NCBI RefSeq assembly: GCF_900105185.1
Contig: NZ_FNTJ01000002.1
Location: 2,046,001-2,110,000, forward strand
DNA length: 64,000 nucleotides
Reading direction: 5' to 3'
Source: Pseudomonas saponiphila
Lineage (GTDB): Bacteria > Pseudomonadota > Gammaproteobacteria > Pseudomonadales > Pseudomonadaceae
Numbering within the stretch: position 1 is the first letter of the stretch; every line of letters begins with the position of its first letter. The notes below the pieces were generated by a model. That model was given only the letters and a program-made list of their open reading frames with translations. It had not been told where the DNA came from and searched no databases. The position numbers were made by a program, and so were the translations under genes. Shown here piece by piece: positions 1 to 8,835 of the stretch.

Positions 1-798
1 ACGGTGAACCCCCAGGATGGCGGGCCCCTGACCCTGACACAGACCCCCAAGCTGATCGCCCTGGAAAAAAGCGAACTCGTTTACGACACCGGTGGGCGCC
101 CCTTCGGGACCATGATCACCCGCTTCACTCAATCACTGATCCTGACGGTACCGCCGGACCAGTTGCCCAGCGGCAAACTGACCGTCGAGAGTGTCGTCGG
201 CAGTTCCAACCTGATGCTCTATGCATTCGACCTGCCCGCCAACCTGGCGGGCCTGGGCTCCGAGGTGGCATGGCCCACCGACACCACCCCCCCTGGCATC
301 TGCCGGCACAATTACCCATTGATGGGGCCCGAGCTGATCAGCATGGGCGGCGGCGGACCGATCGTGATTCCCAACACCTGCGTGGTCGAGGGCTACAAGA
401 CCATCCCTGTGCCTTTGGGGCGCTTTGCCCTGACGGACTTTCCCAAGGTCAACGACACCTCGCCACAGGTACCTTTTCGCATTGAGCTGAGTCGTTGTGC
501 AGCCAATGCCAAACCGCGCATCAGTTTCACCGACAAGTCTTCTGCCTCGATGCCCCCGGGAATCCTCGGTCTGAGTTCCTCGACCCAGTCCCGACCCGCC
601 AAGGGCTTCGGCATCGTGGTGATCAACGACCTGACCCGGCTCCCGATCCAATACAACGGCGAGAGCTACGAGATGCAGCGCGTGGGTGATGGCGCAAGCA
701 TTCCCTTGCGGGCCAGCTACATCCGCACCGGCAACGACGACGAAATCGAAGCCGGCCAGGCCAATGGCGCTGCGGAGTTCACCTTTACCTTCCCCTGA
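1..798 (+). CDS. Fimbrial tip adhesin, C-terminal part (cut by window start)
   Basis: The reading frame is open from the first base, so the N-terminus and signal peptide lie outside the window. The visible 265 residues match the last two thirds of the complete adhesin encoded at 30318-31463: both have the S-L-I-L-T-x-P block, two cysteines before and inside a pilin-like domain, a P-G-I-L-G-L motif, a Y-I-R-T-G motif near the end and a final alternating aromatic strand (AEFTFTFP here, AQFNFTFD there). A C-terminal strand of that kind is what periplasmic chaperones hold in chaperone-usher subunits. The TpsA gene starts 171 bases downstream on the same strand. I infer a minor or tip subunit exported by a chaperone-usher system; the binding target is unknown. 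Confidence 0.75.
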   Translation, partial: TVNPQDGGPLTLTQTPKLIALEKSELVYDTGGRPFGTMITRFTQSLILTVPPDQLPSGKLTVESVVGSSNLMLYAFDLPANLAGLGSEVAWPTDTTPPGICRHNYPLMGPELISMGGGGPIVIPNTCVVEGYKTIPVPLGRFALTDFPKVNDTSPQVPFRIELSRCAANAKPRISFTDKSSASMPPGILGLSSSTQSRPAKGFGIVVINDLTRLPIQYNGESYEMQRVGDGASIPLRASYIRTGNDDEIEAGQANGAAEFTFTFP

Positions 799-919
799 CC
801 ACGACAGGCACCGAGCAAACCCAGTTGCGCCATGGATTGCCTTGGCGCAGGCGCGCCTGTGCCCTGCGTGCGCCCTAAACAACGCTTCAACGGTCCCAGC
901 GGATCTTTGGATGTTGTGC

Positions 920-943
920 CGCCCTGTAAAGGTTTGCAGGGCG
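920..943 (+). other. Hairpin between adhesin gene and TpsA gene
   Basis: CGCCCTG (920-926) pairs with CAGGGCG (937-943) across a 10-base loop. It sits 14 bases before the ribosome binding site AAGGAGT (957-963) of the TpsA gene. There is no run of T, so it is not a classical terminator; it could be a processing or attenuation point. The other TpsA gene also has a hairpin just upstream (27134-27155). Confidence 0.4.
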
Positions 944-969
944 TTGTTCAACCGATAAGGAGTATTTGC

Positions 970-3894
970 ATGAACAAGATTTACGCGTTGGTCTGGAACC
1001 AGGCCCAGGGTTGCTGGAACGTGACCCATGAAGGGGCGCGCCGTCGGCGCCGCTCCGGCTCGGGCAAGGGCCTGGTGGCGGCCGCCAGCCTCCTGGCATT
1101 GATCGGCGGGCCCTCGGCCTTCGCCTTGCCGACAGGCGCGCAAGTGGTGTCCGGGAGCGCTGATATGCAGACCCAGGGCCAGCACCTGTCCATCAACCAG
1201 CACAGCGACAAACTGATCACCCACTGGAAGGATTTCAACGTGGGTGCCGAGCAGTCGGTGACCTTCAACCAGCCCAGCAGTACCTCGATTGCCTTGAACC
1301 GGGTGATAGGTGTCAATGGCAGTCAGATCCACGGGCAGATCAATGCCAACGGCCAGGTGTTCCTGATCAACCCCAACGGGGTGGTCTTCGGCCAGGGCGC
1401 GCAAGTGAATGTCGGCGGCCTGGTGGCTTCGACTCAGAACCTCAGCGATGCCGATTTCAATGCGGGCAACTACAAGTTCGCCGGGACTTCAGGGGCGCAA
1501 ATCCTCAACCAAGGCACCATCACCGCCGCTGACGGTGGCGCTATCGCGCTATTGGGGGCGAATGTGCGCAACGAGGGCACGATCAAGGCCCAGGGCGGGA
1601 GCGTGGCGCTGGGCGCGGGCAATGGCTTCACCGTCAGTTTCGACAACAACCAACTGCTGGACTTGCAAGTGGATGCCGCAGCGGTCAATGCGCTGGCAAG
1701 CAATGGTGGCCTGCTCAAGGCCGACGGCGGACAGGTGTTGATGACCGCCAAGGGCGCCGGTGCCATGCTGCAGACCGTGGTCAACAACCAGGGCACCATC
1801 GAAGCCAATACCCTGTCGCAAAAAGCCGGGCGGATCACCCTGGATGGCGGCGCTGTGGGGGTGGTCAATGTTGACGGTACGCTGCAGGCCAGCGCACTGG
1901 CTGGCGAGGGCGATGGCGGGGTGATCGAGACTCGGGGGGCGAGCACTCGAGTGCAGTTGCCGACCAAGGTCAATACCCAGTCCAGGGATGGCCAGACGGG
2001 CACCTGGAAGATCGCCAGCAACGACGTCAAGGTCGGCTCGTTCATCAGCGCCAAAAGCAACACCGTGCATGCCGATACCTTGTCGCGCAACCTGGCCACG
2101 ACCCATATCGAACTGGCCAGTGGCAAGGGCGACGTGGCGGTGGACAACGGGATCTTCTGGTTCAGCGGCAACCGCTTGAGTCTCTCTTCGGCCAAGGACA
2201 TCCGCCTGGATGACAGTCTGTTTGCCGGCGGCGCCAATGCCCGGGTCGAACTCGATGCCCAGGGCGATATCAAGCTCAACCGTCAGCTTGTGCTGAGCGG
2301 CAGCAACAGCAGTCTTGGGATCAATCACGGTGGCGATGTTGCGCTGGGCCAGAATGGACGCGTCACGTTGTCCGGCAACGGTGCTCGCTTTGACGCCAAC
2401 GGCGCAGACTACAGCGTCATTCAAAATGCCAAGCAGTTGCAGGCGATCGATAAAGACTTGGCGGGTCGCTATGTCCTCGGCAACTCCGTCCATGGCAGCA
2501 GCGCCCTTACCGCAATAGGTGGGCAGCAGGGGTTCAGCGGCGTCTTCGATGGCCTGGGCAACACCCTCAGTGGCTTCACGGTCAACAGCAACGGCGCCGA
2601 TGGCGGATTGTTCGCCAGTTCGTCCGGCAGCATCAGCAACCTCAAGCTGGCCTCGATGACCATCAACGGCGCCGCCTCCGGTTCCGGAGCGCTCGGCGGC
2701 CTGGTCGGGCGCAACAGCGGCAGCATTGCCAACGTCAGCGCCAGCGATCTGCGAGTGAATGCCAGGAGCCGGCAGGACAACCTGGTGGGTGGGCTGGTGG
2801 GGAGCAACTTTGGTGGCTCCATCGATGCGTCGTCCATGAGCGGCGTGGTGCTGGGTAATGCCTACACTTCGGCGGCCGGTGGCCTGGTGGGTGAGAATCG
2901 CCAGGGAGCGGCCGGTGGTGGCAGCGTGACCAACAGCCGCGCCGATGCCCGACTTACCGCTAGCATCGCCAGCCATGCCGAGGGCGGAGTGGGTGGATTG
3001 GTGGGCATCAACCGTCAAGGATTGATTGCCAATTCCGCAAGCTCCGGAGCGGTCTACAGTGGTGCCGGCTACAGCTACAAGGGCACGAACCTGGGCGGCC
3101 TGGTGGGCTACAACGAGGGCGGCCGTATCGAGGGCTCGCAGTCCGCGGTTGCCCTGTCCGGCAACGGCGCGAGCAACGTTGGAGGCTTGGTCGGGCGCAA
3201 CGAATCGGGCCGGATCAGCGACTCCTCGGCCAGCGGCGCGCTGCAGGGCACAGGCTTTGCCACGGCCGGTGGCCTGGTGGGGCTCAACCGCGACGGTGTT
3301 CTGCGCAACGTCAACGCCAGCGGCTCGGTCAATGCGGCGAACGGCCAGCACCTTGGTGGTCTGGTCGGGCAGAACCTTGACAGCGACATCAGCATGGCCG
3401 AAGCGTCCGGTAGGGTTCAGGGCTCCAGCAACAGCCATGTGGGCGGACTCATCGGCTCCAACGCCGGCGGGCTCGTTGCCCAAGCGCTGGCCTTGGGCGA
3501 TGTCCAGGCCAAGGATCAAAGCCATGTCGGCGGACTCATCGGTTACAACACCGGGAACCTGAAATCGGTCGAGGCCCGCGGTGACGTCAGTGCCGGCGCC
3601 AAGAGCATGGTCGGTGGACTGGTGGGCAGCCATGGTGTCGACAAGGGTGACAGCCTGATCGACACGGCCTCGGCCAAAGGCGCGGTCACCGGCGGCAGCT
3701 ACAGCCTGGTCGGCGGCCTGGTGGGGCAGAACAACGCCCAGATCGTCAATACGCTGGCCAGCGGCGAGGTCACCGGCAGCCGGGATGCGCGGCTGGGTGG
3801 CCTGGCGGGCCTGGACTTGGGTGACATTCGTCAATCCGCAGCCTTCGGCAATATCCAGGTGATTGCTGGCTATGACAGGTGGGGTGACGAGTAA
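970..3894 (+). CDS. TpsA-type secreted adhesin: haemagglutination-activity domain plus GLUG repeats
   Basis: This 974-residue protein starts at ATG 970 behind AAGGAGT; the open frame extends further upstream but has no such site. It opens with an extended signal peptide region (MNKIYALVWNQAQGCWNVT, then five arginines) and a hydrophobic stretch that probably ends near SAFA (about residue 51). Residues about 52-300 form the two-partner-secretion domain of filamentous haemagglutinins: NQHSDKL near 76 and INPNGVVFGQGAQVNVGG near 133. From about residue 570 to 955 there are 13 GLUG-type repeats with the core GG-L-V/I-G-x-N, spaced roughly 24-35 residues. Such proteins fold into a secreted beta-helix passed through a TpsB pore; the only TpsB seen here is at 25341-27104. 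It is short for an FHA-like protein. The closest relative in the window is the product of 27181-30174. Confidence 0.88.
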   Translation: MNKIYALVWNQAQGCWNVTHEGARRRRRSGSGKGLVAAASLLALIGGPSAFALPTGAQVVSGSADMQTQGQHLSINQHSDKLITHWKDFNVGAEQSVTFNQPSSTSIALNRVIGVNGSQIHGQINANGQVFLINPNGVVFGQGAQVNVGGLVASTQNLSDADFNAGNYKFAGTSGAQILNQGTITAADGGAIALLGANVRNEGTIKAQGGSVALGAGNGFTVSFDNNQLLDLQVDAAAVNALASNGGLLKADGGQVLMTAKGAGAMLQTVVNNQGTIEANTLSQKAGRITLDGGAVGVVNVDGTLQASALAGEGDGGVIETRGASTRVQLPTKVNTQSRDGQTGTWKIASNDVKVGSFISAKSNTVHADTLSRNLATTHIELASGKGDVAVDNGIFWFSGNRLSLSSAKDIRLDDSLFAGGANARVELDAQGDIKLNRQLVLSGSNSSLGINHGGDVALGQNGRVTLSGNGARFDANGADYSVIQNAKQLQAIDKDLAGRYVLGNSVHGSSALTAIGGQQGFSGVFDGLGNTLSGFTVNSNGADGGLFASSSGSISNLKLASMTINGAASGSGALGGLVGRNSGSIANVSASDLRVNARSRQDNLVGGLVGSNFGGSIDASSMSGVVLGNAYTSAAGGLVGENRQGAAGGGSVTNSRADARLTASIASHAEGGVGGLVGINRQGLIANSASSGAVYSGAGYSYKGTNLGGLVGYNEGGRIEGSQSAVALSGNGASNVGGLVGRNESGRISDSSASGALQGTGFATAGGLVGLNRDGVLRNVNASGSVNAANGQHLGGLVGQNLDSDISMAEASGRVQGSSNSHVGGLIGSNAGGLVAQALALGDVQAKDQSHVGGLIGYNTGNLKSVEARGDVSAGAKSMVGGLVGSHGVDKGDSLIDTASAKGAVTGGSYSLVGGLVGQNNAQIVNTLASGEVTGSRDARLGGLAGLDLGDIRQSAAFGNIQVIAGYDRWGDE

Positions 3895-3904
3895 CTGATG
3901 GGAC

Positions 3905-3925
3905 GGCCCCGCTGATTCCGGGGCC
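3905..3925 (+). terminator. GC-rich hairpin after TpsA, between convergent genes
   Basis: GGCCCCG (3905-3911) and CGGGGCC (3919-3925) form a 7-bp stem with a 7-base loop, 10 bases after the TpsA stop codon and before the end of the convergent IclR gene. No T-tract follows on either strand, so termination is an inference from position. Confidence 0.4.
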
Positions 3926-4010
3926 GGTCCAGGGTGCGTCATGGCCATTCATGGCGTACCCGATGTACCCGGCTCGTTGCACAAGCCGAACATCTGCCCT
4001 GGCGTCTGCT

Positions 4011-4799
4011 TCAGACGCCGAGGCTTTCCAGATCCCGGGCCAGCATCACCAACTGGTGGGCCAGGGAGTTTTGAAGTTTTTCGCTGGACAGCTGAAAGCT
4101 CGGGGCTCCGCAGGTCAGGGCCATGATGCTGCCGTCGGCCAGACGCAGTGGCACGCCGGCGCCATTGACGTTGCGGTCCCACTCTCCCAGCGACAGGCAG
4201 AAGCCAAAGGCTTCGTATTCACGGAAGGAGTCCTCCAGGGACTTTTCCAGGACCGGCCACTCATCTCCGACTTTTTTCGCCACTTCCCGCAGCAGATGGT
4301 CACGCTCGATTTTCGGCGTGGCCGCCAGGTAGGCCCGTCCCGCCGCGCTGGTGGCCAGGGGCAGGCGCAACCCGGGCTCCATGCGCAGACTGGCCACTTC
4401 CGGCGGGCGGCTGCTGTCCACGTGAATCATCGACAGGCGATCGCGGCAGGTCAGGCTGACCGTGGTGTTGGTGCGCCGGGAGAACTCGTCCATGAAGGGT
4501 TTGCCCAACTGGCGAACCCGCAGGCTGGCGGAGTAGGCGTAACCCAGGGCCAGTACCGCCGAATCCAGCTGGTACTTCTCCAGATCCTGGTTGTACTTGA
4601 GATAACCCAACTGCGTCAGGGTGTAGGTCAGGCGCGAAACCGTGGGTTTGGGCAGGCCGGTGATGCGGGCGATGTCCTGGTTACCACGTACCGCGTGACC
4701 GTGGGTAAAGGCCCGCAGGACTTCCAGGCCACGGGCCAGGGCTTCGACGAACTTGCGGTCTTTGGGCGCTGGTTCCGGGGCGTCGTTCGGGTCGTGCAT
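4011..4799 (-). CDS. IclR family transcriptional regulator
   Basis: A 262-residue protein of usual IclR length. The N-terminal winged helix-turn-helix covers about residues 14-70, with the recognition region IARITGLPKPTVSRL near 43-57. The C-terminal effector domain (about 85-260) carries the family's RDRLSMIHVD, LPLATSAAGRAYLA and VNGAGVPLRL segments. The open frame runs to 5207, but that extension overlaps the thioesterase gene on the same strand; ATG at 4799, preceded by GGAAG, gives the expected domain start. IclR proteins bind carboxylate or CoA-type effectors and often control aromatic or fatty acid catabolism. Its position beside the CoA-ligase unit, and related operator-like sequences in front of three promoters of this block, make it the likely local regulator. 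Confidence 0.9.
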   Translation of the reverse strand: MHDPNDAPEPAPKDRKFVEALARGLEVLRAFTHGHAVRGNQDIARITGLPKPTVSRLTYTLTQLGYLKYNQDLEKYQLDSAVLALGYAYSASLRVRQLGKPFMDEFSRRTNTTVSLTCRDRLSMIHVDSSRPPEVASLRMEPGLRLPLATSAAGRAYLAATPKIERDHLLREVAKKVGDEWPVLEKSLEDSFREYEAFGFCLSLGEWDRNVNGAGVPLRLADGSIMALTCGAPSFQLSSEKLQNSLAHQLVMLARDLESLGV

Positions 4800-4910
4800 G
4801 GGGTCTTCCGGTAGGGGCTGGTGCCGGGCGCAATGCCAGTTGACCAGACAGCGGGTTCTTGGAAACAGGGCAAAAATGTTATCCCGGAACCACTTGAAAT
4901 GAAATCGACG

Positions 4911-4931
4911 ATTCCTTCTCGGAACACTATT
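4911..4931 (-). promoter_or_regulatory. Putative IclR operator (site C) upstream of the IclR gene
   Basis: Read on the minus strand this is AATAGTGTTCCGAGAAGGAA(T), with TTCC-N5-GGAA symmetry. It resembles the central part of site B (15804-15840), which reads AATAGTGTTTCGCAGTGCGG there. It lies about 110 bases before the IclR start codon and could mediate autoregulation. The match is shorter and gapped compared with sites A and B. Confidence 0.35.
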
Positions 4932-4999
4932 GCGCCAGGCAGGCAGCCGTCTCGTCAGGCGGTCGTAGCGGGTCGATCCAGCGTCTGCGGCTGACCGTC

Positions 5000-5431
5000 T
5001 CAGCGGCTGTCGAGGCGCAGTCGGCCACGCTTGAAAACGCCCTCGGCGCTGGCCAGCAGTCGATCCTCGGCATCCAGCAGGTCGCAACTGGCCATGAAGA
5101 TCTTCACGCCGCCGCCCCGGGTACGAGCCACTGCGCGGACCTCGGTCCCCGGGGGTGTGCTCGCCATGTAGTTGATGTTCAACGACAGGGTCAGGGCCAG
5201 CCGCCATTGCTCGGGGTCGGCGTGCCAGGTTCCGCTCATGCCCATGGCGGTGTCGGCCAGGGAGGCGATGACGCCGCCGTGCAGATTGCCGGCCTGATTG
5301 AGGTGATGGGGCTGGACGGTGACCGCGATGACGGTCTGCGCCTGCTGGTATTGCTGCAGGTCCAAGCCGAGATGGGCGGCGAAGCCACTGAACAGACCTT
5401 GCAGTATCGGCGCGTCAGGTACGGCACTCAT
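5000..5431 (-). CDS. PaaI-type acyl-CoA thioesterase (hotdog fold)
   Basis: A 143-residue protein, the normal size for the PaaI/YdiI thioesterase family. The family signature is visible at about residues 45-65: NQAGNLHGGVIASLADTAMG, where the asparagine, the HGG turn and the aspartate of the following helix are the usual active-site elements. Later segments (LSLNINYMAS, GGVKIFMASCDL) fit the remaining hotdog strands. The predicted reaction is hydrolysis of an acyl-CoA to free acid and CoA, typically to release stalled CoA esters in catabolic pathways. It is divergent from the CoA ligase at 5697 and shares a 265-base control region with it. The IclR gene follows on the same strand after about 200 bases. 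Confidence 0.85.
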   Translation of the reverse strand: MSAVPDAPILQGLFSGFAAHLGLDLQQYQQAQTVIAVTVQPHHLNQAGNLHGGVIASLADTAMGMSGTWHADPEQWRLALTLSLNINYMASTPPGTEVRAVARTRGGGVKIFMASCDLLDAEDRLLASAEGVFKRGRLRLDSR

Positions 5432-5539
5432 AGGCGATGGCCCTTGGGGTCAGGTCCTGGTCCGAGTCGCGGGAGGCGAGGCGCCCATGACCGGCAGGCG
5501 GTGATTTTTCTGATTGTGTTTCGCAGAGGCATTTGCGCG

Positions 5540-5568
5540 TTGAAATGCAGAATGTCAGCGAATAATCT
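5540..5568 (+). promoter_or_regulatory. Putative sigma-70 promoter of the CoA-ligase operon
   Basis: TTGAAA (5540-5545) and TAATCT (5563-5568) are separated by 17 bases. Site A (5576-5610) begins just downstream of the -10 element, a position suited to repression. The -35 matches the consensus well; the -10 is only fair. Confidence 0.4.
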
Positions 5569-5575
5569 ACCGGTA

Positions 5576-5610
5576 AATACGGAATGATATTTCGCACAGC
5601 GAAATATAAG
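5576..5610 (+). promoter_or_regulatory. Putative IclR operator (site A)
   Basis: The site contains a perfect inverted repeat ATTTCGC-ACA-GCGAAAT (5589-5605), preceded by a third half-site CGGAAT (5580-5585). The first 30 bases agree with site B (15804-15840) at 24 positions, including AATACGGAAT at the start and TTTCGCA in the middle. IclR-family proteins such as PcaU bind operators made of three similar half-sites, which is the arrangement seen here. It would control both the ligase operon and the divergent thioesterase. Confidence 0.6.
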
Positions 5611-5696
5611 TGATTGAAATGAACCGGGTGCATGGGGCAGGATCGACCCGATCCGGAGGTTGCATCCCGATCGACCCAGGGTTTGAAGGAGGCTCC

Positions 5697-7400
5697 ATGT
5701 CCACGATCCGTACTCAGCGTCCTCATCACCGTGTCTGGCCCAAACGCTTGCCTCTGGCGCTGACGGTGCCGGCCACCTCGCTGTGGTTCAACCTGGAGGT
5801 GGCCGCCCAGCGCTACCCGGACAAAGTGGCGTATCGCTTCTTCGGTCGGGAGCTGAGTTTTTCGATGTTGCGTGCCCAGGCCCTGGCCTTGGCCGGCTGG
5901 TTGCAGAGCGTGGGCGTCGAATCCGGGGATCGGGTGGCGCTGTACCTGCAGAACTGTCCGCAATTCATCGTCGCCTACTACGCCATCCTGCGAGCGAATG
6001 CGGTGGTGGTGCCGGTCAATCCGATGAACAAGGTGGAGGAGTTGAGCTATCAGCTCGACGATGCCCAGGCGCGGGTGCTGATCTGTGCCGCGGACCTGAC
6101 GCCGATTGCCCAGGCGGCCAACGCCACCCTGGCGCCCGAGCAGCAATTGCGCGAACTGCTGGTGACCCGCTATAGCGATGCCATGCCGGCGCCGGCGGAC
6201 CTGCATCCGGCGGAAGCCCCCAGTCCCGAGATCGATGCCTGGCTGCGCAGCGCGCCGCCCCTGGCCACGGGCTACCGACGCTGGCTTGAAGTGCTCGACC
6301 TGGCCTTGAGCCCGGGGCCCCATGACGCCCAGGCCGACGACCTGGTCATGCTGCAATACACCTCGGGCACCACCGGCCACCCCAAGGGTTGCATGCACAC
6401 CCATCGCAGCCTGATGAGCAACGCGGTCAGCGGCAGCTGGACCCAGTCCACCGTCGAGTCGGTGGGCCTGGGGGTGGTGCCGTTCTTCCACATCACAGGC
6501 CTGGTGTGTTTTGTCCTGCGGGCGGTGTTCGACGCCACCAGCACGGTGATCATGCCGCGTTGGGATCGGGAGCTGGCCGGGCGCCTGATTTCCCGTCATC
6601 GGGTGACTCACTGGACCTGCATCCCGACCATGATCATCGACCTGTTCGCCAGCCCCAACTACCAGGGGTTCGAGCTGTCCAGCCTGGTGCATATCAACGG
6701 CGGCGGAGCGGCGATGCCGGAGGCCGTGGCGCAGCGCTTGCGGGAGGAGTTCGGCCTGACCTTTCTCGAAGGCTACGGGCTCACGGAAACCGCCGCCGCC
6801 AGCCATGGCAACCCCCCCGAGAGGGCCAAGCTGCAATGCCTGGGCATGCCGTTCTTCGGCGTCGACTCGCGGGTGGTCGATCCCCAGACCCTCAAAGAAC
6901 TGGAGCCAGGCCAGGTGGGGGAAATCATCACCTTTGGTCCGATGCTGTTCAAAGGCTACTGGCGCAACCCCGAGGCGACCGCGGCGGCTTTTGTCGAATT
7001 CGAGGGCAAGCGCTTCCTGCGCACCGGCGACCTTGGCCACATGGACGAGGAGGGGTACTTCTTTCTTACCGATCGCCTCAAGCGAATGATCAACAGTAGC
7101 GGTTTCAAGGTCTGGCCGGCGGAGGTGGAGGCCCTGCTGTTCAAGCACCCGGCGGTGCATGAAGCCTGTGTCATCGCGGCCCGGGACGCCTACCGCGGAG
7201 AAACCGTCAAAGCCCTGGTGGTCCTGCGCAGCGAGGCCGTTGGCCGTACCCGTCCACAGCAGATCATCGACTGGGCGCGCGAGCACATGGCCGCCTACAA
7301 AGTGCCGCGGCTGCTGGAGTTCGTCGACAGCCTGCCCAAGTCCGGCTCCGGCAAAGTCATGTGGCGGGTGCTCCAGGAGCGCGAGGCCAGCCCCCCCTGA
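5697..7400 (+). CDS. AMP-forming acyl-CoA synthetase (acid-CoA ligase)
   Basis: A 567-residue ANL-superfamily enzyme. ATG 5697 is chosen because GAAGGAGG ends a few bases before it; upstream in-frame starts lack a site. The phosphate-binding loop TSGTTGHPKG is near residue 222, the adenylate motif GYGLTET near 360, the hinge aspartate in TGDLG near 443, and the C-terminal catalytic lysine in SGKVMWR near 552. The enzyme forms an acyl adenylate and then an acyl-CoA from a free carboxylic acid. Substrate class (fatty, dicarboxylic or aryl-alkanoic) cannot be read from the motifs. It heads an operon with an MFS permease and a nitronate monooxygenase, and would feed the beta-oxidation operon at 9975-15647. 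Confidence 0.9.
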   Translation: MSTIRTQRPHHRVWPKRLPLALTVPATSLWFNLEVAAQRYPDKVAYRFFGRELSFSMLRAQALALAGWLQSVGVESGDRVALYLQNCPQFIVAYYAILRANAVVVPVNPMNKVEELSYQLDDAQARVLICAADLTPIAQAANATLAPEQQLRELLVTRYSDAMPAPADLHPAEAPSPEIDAWLRSAPPLATGYRRWLEVLDLALSPGPHDAQADDLVMLQYTSGTTGHPKGCMHTHRSLMSNAVSGSWTQSTVESVGLGVVPFFHITGLVCFVLRAVFDATSTVIMPRWDRELAGRLISRHRVTHWTCIPTMIIDLFASPNYQGFELSSLVHINGGGAAMPEAVAQRLREEFGLTFLEGYGLTETAAASHGNPPERAKLQCLGMPFFGVDSRVVDPQTLKELEPGQVGEIITFGPMLFKGYWRNPEATAAAFVEFEGKRFLRTGDLGHMDEEGYFFLTDRLKRMINSSGFKVWPAEVEALLFKHPAVHEACVIAARDAYRGETVKALVVLRSEAVGRTRPQQIIDWAREHMAAYKVPRLLEFVDSLPKSGSGKVMWRVLQEREASPP

Positions 7401-7448
7401 ACAGCGATGTCCTTGATGCGCTAACCAATGCCTGCGCCGGAGACGACA

Positions 7449-8804
7449 ATGACGACAAAAATAATAACTGTCCAAGATCCGCACGCTTCACCCGACCCAG
7501 GCCAGCAGCTCGACGCGCTGTACGCGAAGATTCGCTGGCGCCTGCTGCCACTGCTGATGCTCTGCTACATGATCGCCTTCCTCGATCGGGTCAATATCGG
7601 TTATGCCCAACTGCAGATGAAACAGACGCTGGCGTTTGGCGACGCGGTCTATGGCCTGGGGGCCGGAATCTTCTTCATCGGCTACTTTCTTTTCGAAGTC
7701 CCCAGCAACCTCATGCTCAAGCGCAGCGGCGTGCGCAAGACCCTGCTGCGCATCATGTTCTGCTGGGGGCTGGTGGCCGCGGCGATGATGTTCGTCGCCA
7801 CACCGTTGCAGTTCTACATCCTGCGTTTTCTCCTGGGGGCCTTCGAGGCGGGGTTCTTTCCGGGGGTGATCCTGTACTTCACCTACTGGTTCCCGGCACC
7901 GCGCCGCGGGCAGGTGATCGCCATCTTCATGACCGCCGCTGCCGTCGCCGGGCTGATCGCCGGTCCCGTCTCGGGGAGCATCCTCAAGTACCTCAATGGC
8001 GTGGCCGGCTTCAACGGCTGGCAATGGATGTTCGTGATCCAGGGCCTGCCGGCCAGCGTGCTGGGGGTGCTGGCCTTTCTATATCTGCAGGACAGCCCGG
8101 AGCAGGCCCGGTGGCTCAGTTCAAGGGAGCAGCGATTGCTCAAGGAGGACATGGCCCAGGACCTGAAAAATGCCCGCCACAAGTCCCGGGACAGCCTGGC
8201 GCAGATGTTTCGCGACCCCAAGATCTACCTGCTGTCCCTGGCCTATTTCATGTTCCTGGGCGCCACCTACATGCTGGTGTTCTGGATGCCGAGCCTGATC
8301 CAGGGCTGGGGCACCCAGGACCTGTTGCTGGTGGGGTTGATCACGGCGGTGCCCAATATCATCGGCATCGGCGGCATGGTGCTGATCGGCTGGCACTCGG
8401 ACAAGCAGCGTGAGCGCCGCTGGCACTTTGTCGGCAGCATGGCCGTCGCGGCATTCGGCCTGGCGATCATCACCTTGCTCAACGGCCACCTGGTGATGTC
8501 GGTAGCGGCCCTGTGTGTGGCCTGCGTGGGAATCAAGGCCGGCACTCCGCTGTTCTTCGCCCTGGTCAGCGAGTACCTGTCGGTGGCGGCCACTGCCGGG
8601 GGCATCGCCTTTATCAGCAGCCTGGGCAACCTTGGGCCGGCCGTTACGCCCTGGCTCAACGGGGTGATCAACAGCCATACCGGCGGGCATGTCTCCAGCA
8701 TGTACCTGGGGATTGTGATGTACCTGCTGGCCGGCGCCCTGGTGTTGATCACGACGCGTAGCGCCAGAGCCCCCCGAGCCGCAGTGGCCCTGGCCGAATC
8801 ATGA
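7449..8804 (+). CDS. MFS transporter, anion:cation symporter (ACS) type
   Basis: About 451 residues with twelve predicted membrane segments. The ACS-family hallmarks are present: LDRVNIGYAQLQM in the first segment, LFEVPSNLMLKRSGVRK after the second, and FFPGVILYFTYWFP in the fourth. ACS permeases usually import organic anions by proton symport (phthalate, glucarate, 4-hydroxyphenylacetate types). ATG 7449 is preferred over ATG 7428 because GGAGA lies a few bases before it. The gene starts 48 bases after the CoA ligase, so I infer uptake of the acid that the ligase activates. A second ACS transporter (18602-19951) serves the neighbouring BKACE operon. Confidence 0.88.
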   Translation: MTTKIITVQDPHASPDPGQQLDALYAKIRWRLLPLLMLCYMIAFLDRVNIGYAQLQMKQTLAFGDAVYGLGAGIFFIGYFLFEVPSNLMLKRSGVRKTLLRIMFCWGLVAAAMMFVATPLQFYILRFLLGAFEAGFFPGVILYFTYWFPAPRRGQVIAIFMTAAAVAGLIAGPVSGSILKYLNGVAGFNGWQWMFVIQGLPASVLGVLAFLYLQDSPEQARWLSSREQRLLKEDMAQDLKNARHKSRDSLAQMFRDPKIYLLSLAYFMFLGATYMLVFWMPSLIQGWGTQDLLLVGLITAVPNIIGIGGMVLIGWHSDKQRERRWHFVGSMAVAAFGLAIITLLNGHLVMSVAALCVACVGIKAGTPLFFALVSEYLSVAATAGGIAFISSLGNLGPAVTPWLNGVINSHTGGHVSSMYLGIVMYLLAGALVLITTRSARAPRAAVALAES

Positions 8805-8835
8805 ACCTTCTCGTCAATGGCACAGGAGCCAGAGC

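Noticed and set aside
1549..3948. 799-codon open frame on the minus strand
   Set aside because: Antisense to the repeat-rich TpsA gene; the alanine, histidine and glutamine bias and the periodicity follow from the GLUG repeats on the other strand.
4800..5207. N-terminal extension of the IclR protein
   Set aside because: The 136 extra codons overlap the thioesterase gene on the same strand and add nothing IclR-like; ATG 4799 has a ribosome site.
5415..7484. 689-codon open frame on the minus strand
   Set aside because: Antisense to the CoA ligase, which has a ribosome site and intact motifs; this product looks like shadow sequence.
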